Assembly: GCA_016935955.1 (NCBI GenBank)
Contig: JAFGPY010000358.1
Location: forward strand, 1 to 15,952
Direction: 5' to 3'
Length of the DNA stretch: 15,952 nucleotides
DNA from: Planctomycetota bacterium
GTDB taxonomy: Bacteria; Planctomycetota; Phycisphaerae; FEN-1346; JAACEH01
The position numbers and the translations under genes are program-made. Below are positions 5,327-12,412 of the stretch, piece by piece; position 1 is the first letter of the stretch, and each line of letters starts with the position of its first letter. Below the pieces are notes generated by a model. The model worked only from the letters and a program-made list of their open reading frames with translations, was not told the DNA's origin and did not search any database.

Positions 5327-7978
5327 ATGCCAGGAGAGTTCGTCAACCAATTGCAGCCGGGCATGAAGGTCGGCAAGTACCAGATCGTGTCGCTCGTGGC
5401 GACCGGTGGGATGGCCATGGTCTACAAGGCCTACGACAAATCGTTGGACCGCTACGTGGCCATCAAGCAGATCGCCCCGAACCTGGCCGCCGACAAGAAG
5501 TTCCTGGAGCGGTTCCGCCGCGAGGCCCAGGTGCTGGCCCGGTTGAGCCAGGGACAGCAGAACGTCGTCGCCGTCTACGAACTGATCGAAGAGGGCGGCG
5601 GCCTGTTCATGGTCATGGAGTTCGTCGAGGGCACGTCGCTGCAGACCCTCATGGACCGCGGTCCGGCCAGCCTCAACACGGGCCTGGGTATCCTGCTGAA
5701 GATCACCCTCGGTCTGAAGGCCATTCACGCCCAGGGCATCGTGCACCGCGACCTGAAGCCCGACAACATCATGGTCCAGGCGTCCGGCGGCGTGAAGATC
5801 GCCGACTTCGGCCTCATCGGCCGCACCGGCGGACGGACCAGCCTGCCCATGGGTACGACGCAGTACATGGCCCCCGAGATGTTCGCCGGCGGGCCGGTCG
5901 ATTCGCGGGCCGACGTCTACAGCCTGGGTTTCATGGCCTACCAGATGTTCGTCGGCCCCGAGAAATTCCGGGAGATCTTCCGCGACATCTTCGCCGACGA
6001 GCAGAGCGCCAGCATCCGCTGGATGCACTGGCACAGCAACCCGCAACTGAAGGCTCCGAGCCTCCGCGAAGCCCAGCCGGGCGTGCCGCCGCTGGTGGCC
6101 CGCATTGTCGAACGCATGATGGAGAAGGACGTCGGTCGCCGCTTTGCCTCGGCCGACCAGATCATCAAGTGGCTGCGGCAGATTTTCGTCATGTACGTCC
6201 AGGGCAAGAGCGTCAGCGAGGACGAGTCGGCCCGCATGGAGAAGCAGGTCGACGAGGAAATCGACGGCCAGACGCCGGCCGCCGACGGCTCGATTCCGCA
6301 GCGTCGCCCGTCGGGGGCTGCCGCGGCGTCCAGCGAAGCGCCCAAGACCGCCCCGCTGCCCAAGCGGCGCTGGGGCACCTACGAGTACGCCAAGTACGGC
6401 GGCATTGCGGCCGCGGCCATCGTGGTCATTCTCGTTATCCTTTCCTTCGTCAACCGCGCCCAGCAGGAGAAGCTCGGCCACCGCGCCGACGACCTCCTGG
6501 AAGAGGCCCGGGGCAAATACGAGTTGAAGGAGTTCGGCGAGGCGGCAAGCATCTACGCCAAGGTGATCGACAATCCCGAGTTCCGCGGCCTGGCGGCCGT
6601 ACGCAAGGCCAAGTTCCTCCAGATGGCGGCCAGGGCCGAAGAGGCTCGCGAGAAGAAGGACTACAAGCAGGCCGAGGAGTACTGCAAGCTGGCCCGCGGC
6701 CTGATCGGAGAGAGCGACGAGTTCCACGGCAAGCATCGCGGACTGGCCGACAGAATCCGCAATGAAGGACGCTATGACCAGTTGCAGAAGCAGTACTTCG
6801 GCGCCATGGAACGGGGCGATCTCCGTGCGGCCGAGGAAGCCGTGAAGACCATTATCGCCGAGGCCGTGGCCCCCGACAGCAGCCTGACCGAGTCGTGGCT
6901 GGCGGCCATCGAGACGCGTCGCGTGCAGGCGGCGTTCCGCGACGCCATTACCGCCGGCGACAAGGCCCGTGATCGAGACCAGTTGGTCGAGGCCAAGGCC
7001 CTCTATACCAAGGCCGAGGAAACGCTTCGCGATCACGAGGAACTCGTGGAAGAGCGACAGGTCGTCCGCGGCAAGATGGAATCGCTGGAACGCTACGGGC
7101 AGATCAAGGCCCTGACGGTCGAGGCGAACAAGGCCTTCGAGGAGAAGAAGTGGGCCCGTGCGGCCGATCTCTACGACCAGGTGATCGGCCTCCTGGACGA
7201 GGACTCGCGCAAGAACCGGACCGACCTGCCGCGACAGCGCGACGAGGCCCGCAGCAATGCCATGACCGAGCATGCCGAAGGGTTGCTGGCCCAGGGCACC
7301 GACGACAGCACGCAGGAAGCCATCAAGATGCTCGACGAGGCCCTGACCCTGTGGCCCGCCAATAAGGAGGCGGCCAGGCTCAAGGGCGGAGCCATCAACA
7401 AAGACAGGTACCAGCGACTGCTGCGCGAGGCCGGCGAGGCCGAGCGAAAGCGCGACTACTCGACGGCGATCAGGCTGCTTGAGGAAGCCAAGCAACTCGA
7501 AGTCGATCCCGAGCGACAGAAGGACATCGAAGCCCGCGTCACCCGCAACAGGGTCAACGACCTGATGGACAGGGCCTCCGCGGCCGAGAAGGAAGACCGC
7601 CTCGACGAGGCCCTGGACCTGGCCCGGCAGGCCCAGAAGATCGCCCCGACCGACCGCAACACCCTGGCCTATGTCCGGAAGCTGGAGCAATTGGGGCCCT
7701 ATCGCCAGGCCGTCAAGAGGACCCACGAAGCCATCGAGAAAGAGGACTTCGTCACGGCGCGCAAGGAGGCCAAGGACGCGCAGAACATGATGAACACTCA
7801 GGAGGCGCGCGAACTTGTCAAGGAGGTCGAGTACCGCGACTACTTCTCGCGCGGCAAGAAGGCTTCCGACGCCGGACGCTACCCTGAGGCCCTCGGATAC
7901 TTCAGGATCGCACAGAGCTACAGGCCGACCGACGAGATCAAGAACATGATCGAGGAGTGCGAGAAACGACTCCCGTGA
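5327..7978 (+). CDS. Membrane Ser/Thr protein kinase with TPR-rich C-terminal region
   Basis: An 883-residue Hanks-type kinase. Domain 1 (about 14-310) has the glycine loop VATGGMAMVYKA (24-35), ATP Lys47 in VAIKQI, HRDLKPDN with catalytic Asp142 (140-147), DFG (160-162) and APE (182-184), so it should be active. One transmembrane helix follows a basic linker (GGIAAAAIVVILVILSFV, about 358-375). The remaining roughly 500 residues are Ala/Glu-rich helical repeats, about nine TPR-like pairs (for example AEEAREKKDYKQAEEYCKLA, and ASDAGRYPEALGYFRIAQSYRP near the end), probably outside the cytoplasm. The ATG at 5327 follows AGGAGAAGG. It is embedded between TadE- and TadG-like genes on the same strand, so it is probably co-transcribed with them. 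The FHA-bearing TadA downstream is a plausible phospho-target. The TPR half could substitute for TadD, the TPR lipoprotein of classical tad loci. Both roles are inferred. Confidence 0.9.
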   Translation: MPGEFVNQLQPGMKVGKYQIVSLVATGGMAMVYKAYDKSLDRYVAIKQIAPNLAADKKFLERFRREAQVLARLSQGQQNVVAVYELIEEGGGLFMVMEFVEGTSLQTLMDRGPASLNTGLGILLKITLGLKAIHAQGIVHRDLKPDNIMVQASGGVKIADFGLIGRTGGRTSLPMGTTQYMAPEMFAGGPVDSRADVYSLGFMAYQMFVGPEKFREIFRDIFADEQSASIRWMHWHSNPQLKAPSLREAQPGVPPLVARIVERMMEKDVGRRFASADQIIKWLRQIFVMYVQGKSVSEDESARMEKQVDEEIDGQTPAADGSIPQRRPSGAAAASSEAPKTAPLPKRRWGTYEYAKYGGIAAAAIVVILVILSFVNRAQQEKLGHRADDLLEEARGKYELKEFGEAASIYAKVIDNPEFRGLAAVRKAKFLQMAARAEEAREKKDYKQAEEYCKLARGLIGESDEFHGKHRGLADRIRNEGRYDQLQKQYFGAMERGDLRAAEEAVKTIIAEAVAPDSSLTESWLAAIETRRVQAAFRDAITAGDKARDRDQLVEAKALYTKAEETLRDHEELVEERQVVRGKMESLERYGQIKALTVEANKAFEEKKWARAADLYDQVIGLLDEDSRKNRTDLPRQRDEARSNAMTEHAEGLLAQGTDDSTQEAIKMLDEALTLWPANKEAARLKGGAINKDRYQRLLREAGEAERKRDYSTAIRLLEEAKQLEVDPERQKDIEARVTRNRVNDLMDRASAAEKEDRLDEALDLARQAQKIAPTDRNTLAYVRKLEQLGPYRQAVKRTHEAIEKEDFVTARKEAKDAQNMMNTQEARELVKEVEYRDYFSRGKKASDAGRYPEALGYFRIAQSYRPTDEIKNMIEECEKRLP

Positions 7979-7995
7979 CGATGTTGCCTTCTATG

Positions 7996-8007
7996 GGGCT
8001 GCAGCCC
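7996..8007. repeat. 12-bp perfect palindrome before tadG
   Basis: GGGCTGCAGCCC lies in the 45-bp gap between the kinase stop and the tadG ATG, just ahead of its ribosome site. It may be a small hairpin, an operator or a decayed REP core (compare GGCTGC and GCAGCC arms elsewhere in the window). Confidence 0.35.
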
Positions 8008-8023
8008 TAAGGGCAGGTGAACC

Positions 8024-9913
8024 ATGCACGCGATTCTCAGAGCGGTTCGACACGAGGCCGTCTCGCTGCACCGCAACCAGGACGGGCAGGCCATCTTCAT
8101 CGGCGTGTTCTACTTCCTGTTGCTGGCGGCCCTGGTCTTCATGGTCATCAACAGCGGCGACAAGGCCGCAAGCAAGACCGAGATGCAGAATGCCGCCGAT
8201 GCGGCCGCCTACACCGGGTCGAGCTGGTATTGCCGCAGCATGAACACCATCAGCATGTGCAACGTGACGCAGACGCAGTTGATGTCGGTCATCGTGCTGC
8301 TGGATTCGCTGGAGACGACGGTGCCGGTGGCCACGCAGATCATCGACGACCTGATCCAGAACCTCAACTCGACGCCCCACGGCAGCAACGTGCCGAACGA
8401 CGAGCGACTCAAGGACTGGCTGATCGTCACCGACGCCCTCAAGGAGCAGCAGGTTCTCCAGAAGCTCCAGAGGATGATCGACCGCGTGCCCATGGACCAC
8501 TACTGTGCATACGACGACGGCGTCCTGTGGCAGTGCTGCTTCGTCCTCAACGAGCTGGCCACGCAGATGGCCGAGATCGCGCCCGAGATGGCCCAGCGCG
8601 AAGCCATCAAGGTCGGCAAGGAGAATGCGGCCACGGTGGCGTTCGTCCTGCCGTTCTATCCCGAGCTGCCGATCGTGGACATCGACAACTCCGGCGCCAG
8701 TTTCGTCAACTTCAAGCGGCCGATGCGCGACGCGCGGCACCCGACGCGCCGCGACCGCCGCAACAGGCCCATCAGGCTCTACGGCTACCAGAGGATCCAG
8801 CACTACATCAGCCAGCGCGGCAACGGCGGCGGCCTGGTCGGGCCGTTCCTGTACATGCGCGAGCCGTTCACCGACCCGGTGCCGATGGGCCTGTTCGAAC
8901 TCAGCCGCCTGTCCACGCTGATGCGGACCGTGAGCGACAAGAAGTTCGAAATGCTCTTCGGCGACCCCGATCCGATGGTCGCCCTGTACGAAGGGCGCAT
9001 GGAGGATTACGACGAGGTGGTCAACTTCGTCCGCGGCGGGGGACGCGTGCTGCGGACCCACTATTCGACGATGCGTTTCGACAGCCGCTACGAATACGGA
9101 TCGAGCGAGTTCCTGAGCAACACCGGCTTGCGGCACAGCCAGTACCCGCGTGAGCGGCAGTATACGGCCACGGGATTCCGCCAGCCGCCGAGCGGCTACA
9201 CGCGAGCCACGGAGCAGGAGCAGGGAGCCGACGCGCGGCACGACCTGTGGTACAGGAGCACCGAGCAGAAGACGTACCACTACCCGCAACTGGGCATCTA
9301 CGCGCCTCATCCGCCGTACGACGCGGACGGCAACTCGTGGTCGTACGACGCGAGCGACTATCAGACGTACTATCGCAACGACCTGTGGCGGTTTGACGGC
9401 GCCGAGGTGGCCCTCGATACGGAACTGCATCGGCGGTATCTGCCGCCGGTCGGTCAACCGCCCCGCACGGCGCCGATCATACTGGCCAAGGAGGGTTGCC
9501 CGTCGAACGAGACCCGCACAACCGACTCCGGGGCGATCACCGACGAGAGCGGACAGGAGAGCACCGAGGAGCACATCTTCGACTACTTCAGCTTCATGGG
9601 GTTCGCCTACCGCACGGGGCGCAGCCCGTTCTGGCCGGGCATCTTCCGCAATCCGCTAACGGCCGACGGACAGATGGTCTGCTACGGGCAGACGCAGGCC
9701 TTCAACCTGACCAGCTGGGACCTGTTCGCCCAGAACTGGCGGACGCACCTGGTGAAGATGAACCATTGGAATGAATCGCTCGACATGATCGAGGCCGGGT
9801 TCCCCGGCGAGGCGACGCTGGCCCGCGACGCGTTGGACAGCGAGATGCTGGAGCCGGTACGATTGATGCTTGAGCAATACGACGCTGACTTCGTCGATCT
9901 GATCAGTCACTAG
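8024..9913 (+). CDS. tadG: TadG-like pilus assembly protein (Tad domain)
   Basis: A 629-residue protein with one N-terminal membrane helix. Residues about 18-65 match the putative Flp-pilus-assembly TadE/G-like domain: LHRNQDGQAIFIGVFYFLLLAALVFMVINSGDKAASKTEMQNAADAAAYTGS, where QNAADAAA is the diagnostic stretch. No Glu is found at +5 after Gly21, which is normal for TadG and argues against prepilin cleavage. The remaining approximately 560 residues are probably periplasmic and rich in Tyr, Arg and Asp; I see no von Willebrand A motif. TadG proteins are thought to anchor or stabilise the pilus across the envelope. The ATG at 8024 is preceded by GGGCAGGTGAACC. It sits directly upstream of a TadE-like gene, the usual TadE/TadG pairing. 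Confidence 0.82.
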   Translation: MHAILRAVRHEAVSLHRNQDGQAIFIGVFYFLLLAALVFMVINSGDKAASKTEMQNAADAAAYTGSSWYCRSMNTISMCNVTQTQLMSVIVLLDSLETTVPVATQIIDDLIQNLNSTPHGSNVPNDERLKDWLIVTDALKEQQVLQKLQRMIDRVPMDHYCAYDDGVLWQCCFVLNELATQMAEIAPEMAQREAIKVGKENAATVAFVLPFYPELPIVDIDNSGASFVNFKRPMRDARHPTRRDRRNRPIRLYGYQRIQHYISQRGNGGGLVGPFLYMREPFTDPVPMGLFELSRLSTLMRTVSDKKFEMLFGDPDPMVALYEGRMEDYDEVVNFVRGGGRVLRTHYSTMRFDSRYEYGSSEFLSNTGLRHSQYPRERQYTATGFRQPPSGYTRATEQEQGADARHDLWYRSTEQKTYHYPQLGIYAPHPPYDADGNSWSYDASDYQTYYRNDLWRFDGAEVALDTELHRRYLPPVGQPPRTAPIILAKEGCPSNETRTTDSGAITDESGQESTEEHIFDYFSFMGFAYRTGRSPFWPGIFRNPLTADGQMVCYGQTQAFNLTSWDLFAQNWRTHLVKMNHWNESLDMIEAGFPGEATLARDALDSEMLEPVRLMLEQYDADFVDLISH

Positions 9914-9928
9914 GCGAGGACGCGGACC

Positions 9929-10636
9929 ATGAACCATGCGACACACAAGCGACCGCACCACCGCCGCCCGTATCGGCGCGGCGCGGCCATGGTCGAGTTC
10001 CTGCTGATGATCCCTATCATCGTCTTCGTCATTTCGATCGGCTGCTACATGGCCATCGGCATGCGCTGTAAGCAGGACACGCTGGTCCGCTCGCGGTACG
10101 ACCTGTGGCTGAACATCAACCAGTGGTGGCACGATTGGGATGAAGAGGTCACGCACTGGTCGGCGTGGGACACGGGCGCCAACGGGTCCATTCCCTCGCC
10201 GGTCAACGAGGGCAACCGGCCGCGCGGCACGGGCGAGGCCCTGGAGCACCTGTACGACGAGGCCGGCCGCGAGGCCTACGAAACCAGCAGCAACATGGAG
10301 ACCCAGGACTACTTCCGCCGCATCTGGAACAATCTGCCCGGACGGCACGTGGTTCGCCGCACGCGGACGCTCGAGACGTCCGAGGCCGTCAGTTTTCTGG
10401 AGTCGGACGTGCACGGCCGGCACATCATGGACAGTTCGACGTGGCCGGTGGCTCACCTTCGTCTGTGGTACTTCGCGCAGTACGGGCCCATGAAGGAAAT
10501 CAACGACATCTTCCACGACGAACTCGATGACATGCCCGACGAGTACAAGCGAGTTCGCGAGGAGATTCTGCACAACTGGTTCTCCGAGGCCTGGATGCCC
10601 AACTGGAACAGCGAGTACGCCGTATTTCCGGATTAA
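9929..10636 (+). CDS. tadE: TadE-like pseudopilin, standard form
   Basis: A 235-residue protein with a basic leader (HKRPHHRRPYRRG) and the TadE processing motif Gly18 followed by Ala19-Ala20-Met21-Val22-Glu23, then hydrophobic LLMIPIIVFVISIGCYMAIG (about 25-44). The following RCKQDTLVRSRYDLW resembles the post-helix segment of TadE proteins. The rest is a probably periplasmic domain rich in Trp and acidic residues, with no recognised fold. It starts 15 bp after tadG and was probably translated from the same message. Unlike the TadE-like protein at 4192-5271 it has no extra helices, so the cluster holds two structurally different TadE types. Family is well supported; exact role (TadE or TadF equivalent) is not. 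Confidence 0.8.
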   Translation: MNHATHKRPHHRRPYRRGAAMVEFLLMIPIIVFVISIGCYMAIGMRCKQDTLVRSRYDLWLNINQWWHDWDEEVTHWSAWDTGANGSIPSPVNEGNRPRGTGEALEHLYDEAGREAYETSSNMETQDYFRRIWNNLPGRHVVRRTRTLETSEAVSFLESDVHGRHIMDSSTWPVAHLRLWYFAQYGPMKEINDIFHDELDDMPDEYKRVREEILHNWFSEAWMPNWNSEYAVFPD

Positions 10637-10665
10637 GTACCCTCGGCGGCACAAAGGACGTTGAC

Positions 10666-11412
10666 GTGGGCGATGAGTTGTCCAATAATCCGGTCTCTCC
10701 GCCGCAGGGCGGGTCAGGGCAGGGGCCCCTTGCGGGCAAGCCGCGGCCCATGGCTGTCGCTCTAGCCTGGCTGGTTACGCTCGCGGTGGCCGTTGTTCTA
10801 GTGGGCGTTGCAGCCCTGCTGACGGCCGATCGCCTGACGACGAAACCGGATCCCGGCAGTGCGGCGGCCGCGTCCGACGGCGCGTCGCCGAAGGGCCGCC
10901 CGGGTTCCAGGTCGCAGTCCCCGGCTCCTCCGACCCGCCGCAACGGGCCGGTCGAGGACGATCGATTCGTCAAGGAGATGGGCAACCTCCTGGGCTACCT
11001 GTCGCAGGCCAGGGTCACAGGCGGCGGCGACGGCGAGCCGTCGGCCGACATCGAGCAGCGTCTGCGAATGGCCCAGCAGTTGGCGCCGGTCTTCGCCGAC
11101 CGCGGCCAGGTGGACGTGCCCGACGACTTGCCGCTGGGCGAGGGATGGAAGGTGCTCTTTGCGGTCCCCGCGGAAGCCAGCGGTCCGAACGACACATTGT
11201 TGCTGGTCCGGGCCGCGGGCACGAAGGAATCAGTGGTCGACTTCTTCCGCAAGGCCTGCACCGGCTGGACGGCCGAATTGCGTCCGCCGCGGACCGACGA
11301 CGGGAGCCTGACGCTGGTGCTGCGTCGCGGACCGCGGATGAGGATGATCACGGTTCGCCAGAGGGCGTCGGGCGACGAATGCGTGGTTGCGGTTTTCGAC
11401 GCTCCGGGCTGA
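10666..11412 (+). CDS. Unknown membrane-anchored protein in tad cluster
   Basis: I do not recognise this 248-residue protein. The GTG start follows AAAGGA by 8 bases. A Pro/Gly-rich basic N-terminus leads into one transmembrane helix (about 29-53: MAVALAWLVTLAVAVVLVGVAALLT). A low-complexity Pro/Ser/Ala/Arg linker follows to about residue 95, then a compact domain with alternating hydrophobic strands (GWKVLFAVPAE, DTLLLVRAAG, SLTLVLRRG, RMRMITVRQ, ECVVAVFD) and a helix VVDFFRKAC. The topology is N-in, C-out. It lies 29 bp after the tadE-like gene and before cpaB, on the same strand, so an envelope role in pilus assembly is plausible but unproven. An internal ATG at 10750 could be an alternative start but would remove the charge flanking the helix. 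Confidence 0.7.
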   Translation: MGDELSNNPVSPPQGGSGQGPLAGKPRPMAVALAWLVTLAVAVVLVGVAALLTADRLTTKPDPGSAAAASDGASPKGRPGSRSQSPAPPTRRNGPVEDDRFVKEMGNLLGYLSQARVTGGGDGEPSADIEQRLRMAQQLAPVFADRGQVDVPDDLPLGEGWKVLFAVPAEASGPNDTLLLVRAAGTKESVVDFFRKACTGWTAELRPPRTDDGSLTLVLRRGPRMRMITVRQRASGDECVVAVFDAPG

Positions 11413-11429
11413 CCGTGCGTTGCGGAGTT

Positions 11430-11453
11430 GCGGCCCAGCCGCCGTCGGCTGGG
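11430..11453 (+). repeat. Degenerate GTAG-type REP-like hairpin, copy 5
   Basis: Perfect 8-bp stem CCCAGCCG (11434-11441) with CGGCTGGG (11446-11453), loop CCGT. The leading tetranucleotide reads GCGG where the others have GTAG. The downstream GGGAAA matches copy 3. It lies 7 bp before a GGGTGC-type unit, the same order as at 708-782. Confidence 0.6.
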
Positions 11454-11460
11454 AAAAAGA

Positions 11461-11563
11461 GGGTGCCATGGCTGCCCTGCAGCCATGCATGTGGGATGCA
11501 ACGTTCGGCATGCCTGCCCCGCGACGTTGCTCGGGATCTGCGACGGGAGCAGGCATGGCACCC
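11461..11563. repeat. 103-bp non-coding unit with the same ends as the RAYT unit
   Basis: It starts GGGTGCCATGGCTGC (11461-11475) and ends GCAGGCATGGCACCC (11549-11563), which are 15-bp inverted termini with one mismatch, as for the RAYT unit at 755-1430. Internally the left end folds as its own hairpin (11467-11475 with 11479-11487, loop CCT). CATGCCTGC at 11509-11517 pairs with GCAGGCATG at 11549-11557. GCGACGTTG (11521-11529) also follows the left palindrome of the RAYT unit. It reads as a paired-palindrome (BIME- or MITE-like) non-autonomous relative. It lies in the 201-bp gap before cpaB; nothing else is seen in that gap besides the hairpin at 11430-11453. Confidence 0.65.
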
Positions 11564-11613
11564 GCCGGCGAGGTGTTTTACGGACAGGCATCCGAATCGT
11601 TAGAGGAGAATTC

Positions 11614-12402
11614 ATGGCAGCGCAGTCACCGAGTCCGTTCACCAACACGCGGCTGATGCTTGCGGGCGTGATCTGCGGGGCCGTTGCGGCCCTGATGGGG
11701 TACCTGCACATCCGCGAGATCGAGAAGAGCAAGGTCGGCGAGAAGGTCACCGTCTACTACGTCCGCAAGGAGCGCGTCAACACCAATGAGCCGCTCGAGG
11801 CGACGCACCTGGGCAAGGGCGAGGTCTCGAAAGAGTTCTTCGAGAACGCCCCCAAGCTCGTCCGCTCCGAGAAGCTCAACATCTTCCTCGGCCGGGCGCC
11901 GGTGCGGACCCTGTACCAGGGCGAGCCGCTGCTGGCCACGGCCTTCGAGGCCGGCACCAGCGCCGTCAACCTGCCGGACGTGCCGCTGGGCTGCAAGCAG
12001 CGGACCGTCGCCGTCAATTCCCGCCGCACGCCGGGACAGGGCCTCAACGTCGGGGACATCGTCTCGCTGACGGCCAACTTCCGCCTCGGCGAGAAGTCGA
12101 CCGACAAGGCGGAGGTCCGCCCGCTGCGGCTGCTGGAGCGCGTGCAGGTGCGGCTGATTGACGGCCGGGCGAATCCGAACGCCCAGGACAAGAAGACCAT
12201 CCACTCCATCACCATCTTCGTCGGCGACGAGACGGCCGAATGGCTGACGTTCCTGGAAAGCACGCGCATGGAGAACGAGTTCACCATCGAGGGCGAGCCG
12301 CCGGGCGCCCGGGTCAGCGAACCGAACAAGGAGATTCCGAACGACGTGAAGGAGTTGCTCCAGACCAGGTTCCCGGGAGTGGTGACGACGTCGTCCCGTT
12401 GA
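11614..12402 (+). CDS. cpaB: CpaB/RcpC Flp pilus assembly protein
   Basis: A 262-residue inner-membrane-anchored periplasmic protein. One N-terminal helix (about 13-31: RLMLAGVICGAVAALMGYL) is followed by a SAF-type domain (VTVYYVRKERVNTNEPLEATHL..., about 46-110), where CpaB proteins typically read VVVAARDIPAGTVL. A C-terminal domain then shows the RcpC/CpaB pattern (RTVAVNSRRTPGQGLNVGDIVSLTANF..., then VQVRLIDG and ITIFVGDETAEWLTFLES). In known tad systems CpaB/RcpC works with the outer-membrane secretin CpaC/RcpA, which is not seen here. The ATG at 11614 has AGAGGAGA upstream; the frame opens further 5' but only across palindromes. It is coupled closely (10 bp) to the FHA-TadA gene. Confidence 0.88.
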   Translation: MAAQSPSPFTNTRLMLAGVICGAVAALMGYLHIREIEKSKVGEKVTVYYVRKERVNTNEPLEATHLGKGEVSKEFFENAPKLVRSEKLNIFLGRAPVRTLYQGEPLLATAFEAGTSAVNLPDVPLGCKQRTVAVNSRRTPGQGLNVGDIVSLTANFRLGEKSTDKAEVRPLRLLERVQVRLIDGRANPNAQDKKTIHSITIFVGDETAEWLTFLESTRMENEFTIEGEPPGARVSEPNKEIPNDVKELLQTRFPGVVTTSSR

Positions 12403-12412
12403 AAGCGAACGC

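Noticed and set aside
5216..7726. 836-codon open frame on the minus strand opposite the kinase gene
   Set aside because: High-GC codon bias on the plus strand leaves the antisense frame open. The translation is low-complexity (Gly/Leu/Val/His-rich) with no domain, while the plus strand encodes a complete kinase.
7991..9574. 527-codon minus-strand open frame opposite tadG
   Set aside because: Compositionally biased, no motif, opposite a gene with a recognisable Tad domain and ribosome site.
11434..11460. Rho-independent terminator on the plus strand after the unknown gene
   Set aside because: The stem is followed by A-residues and not T-residues, so it lacks a plus-strand U-tract; it fits the REP-like family better.
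11428..11613. Upstream extension of the cpaB frame
   Set aside because: It runs through REP-like hairpins; AGAGGAGA before 11614 and the membrane helix 13 residues in mark the real start.
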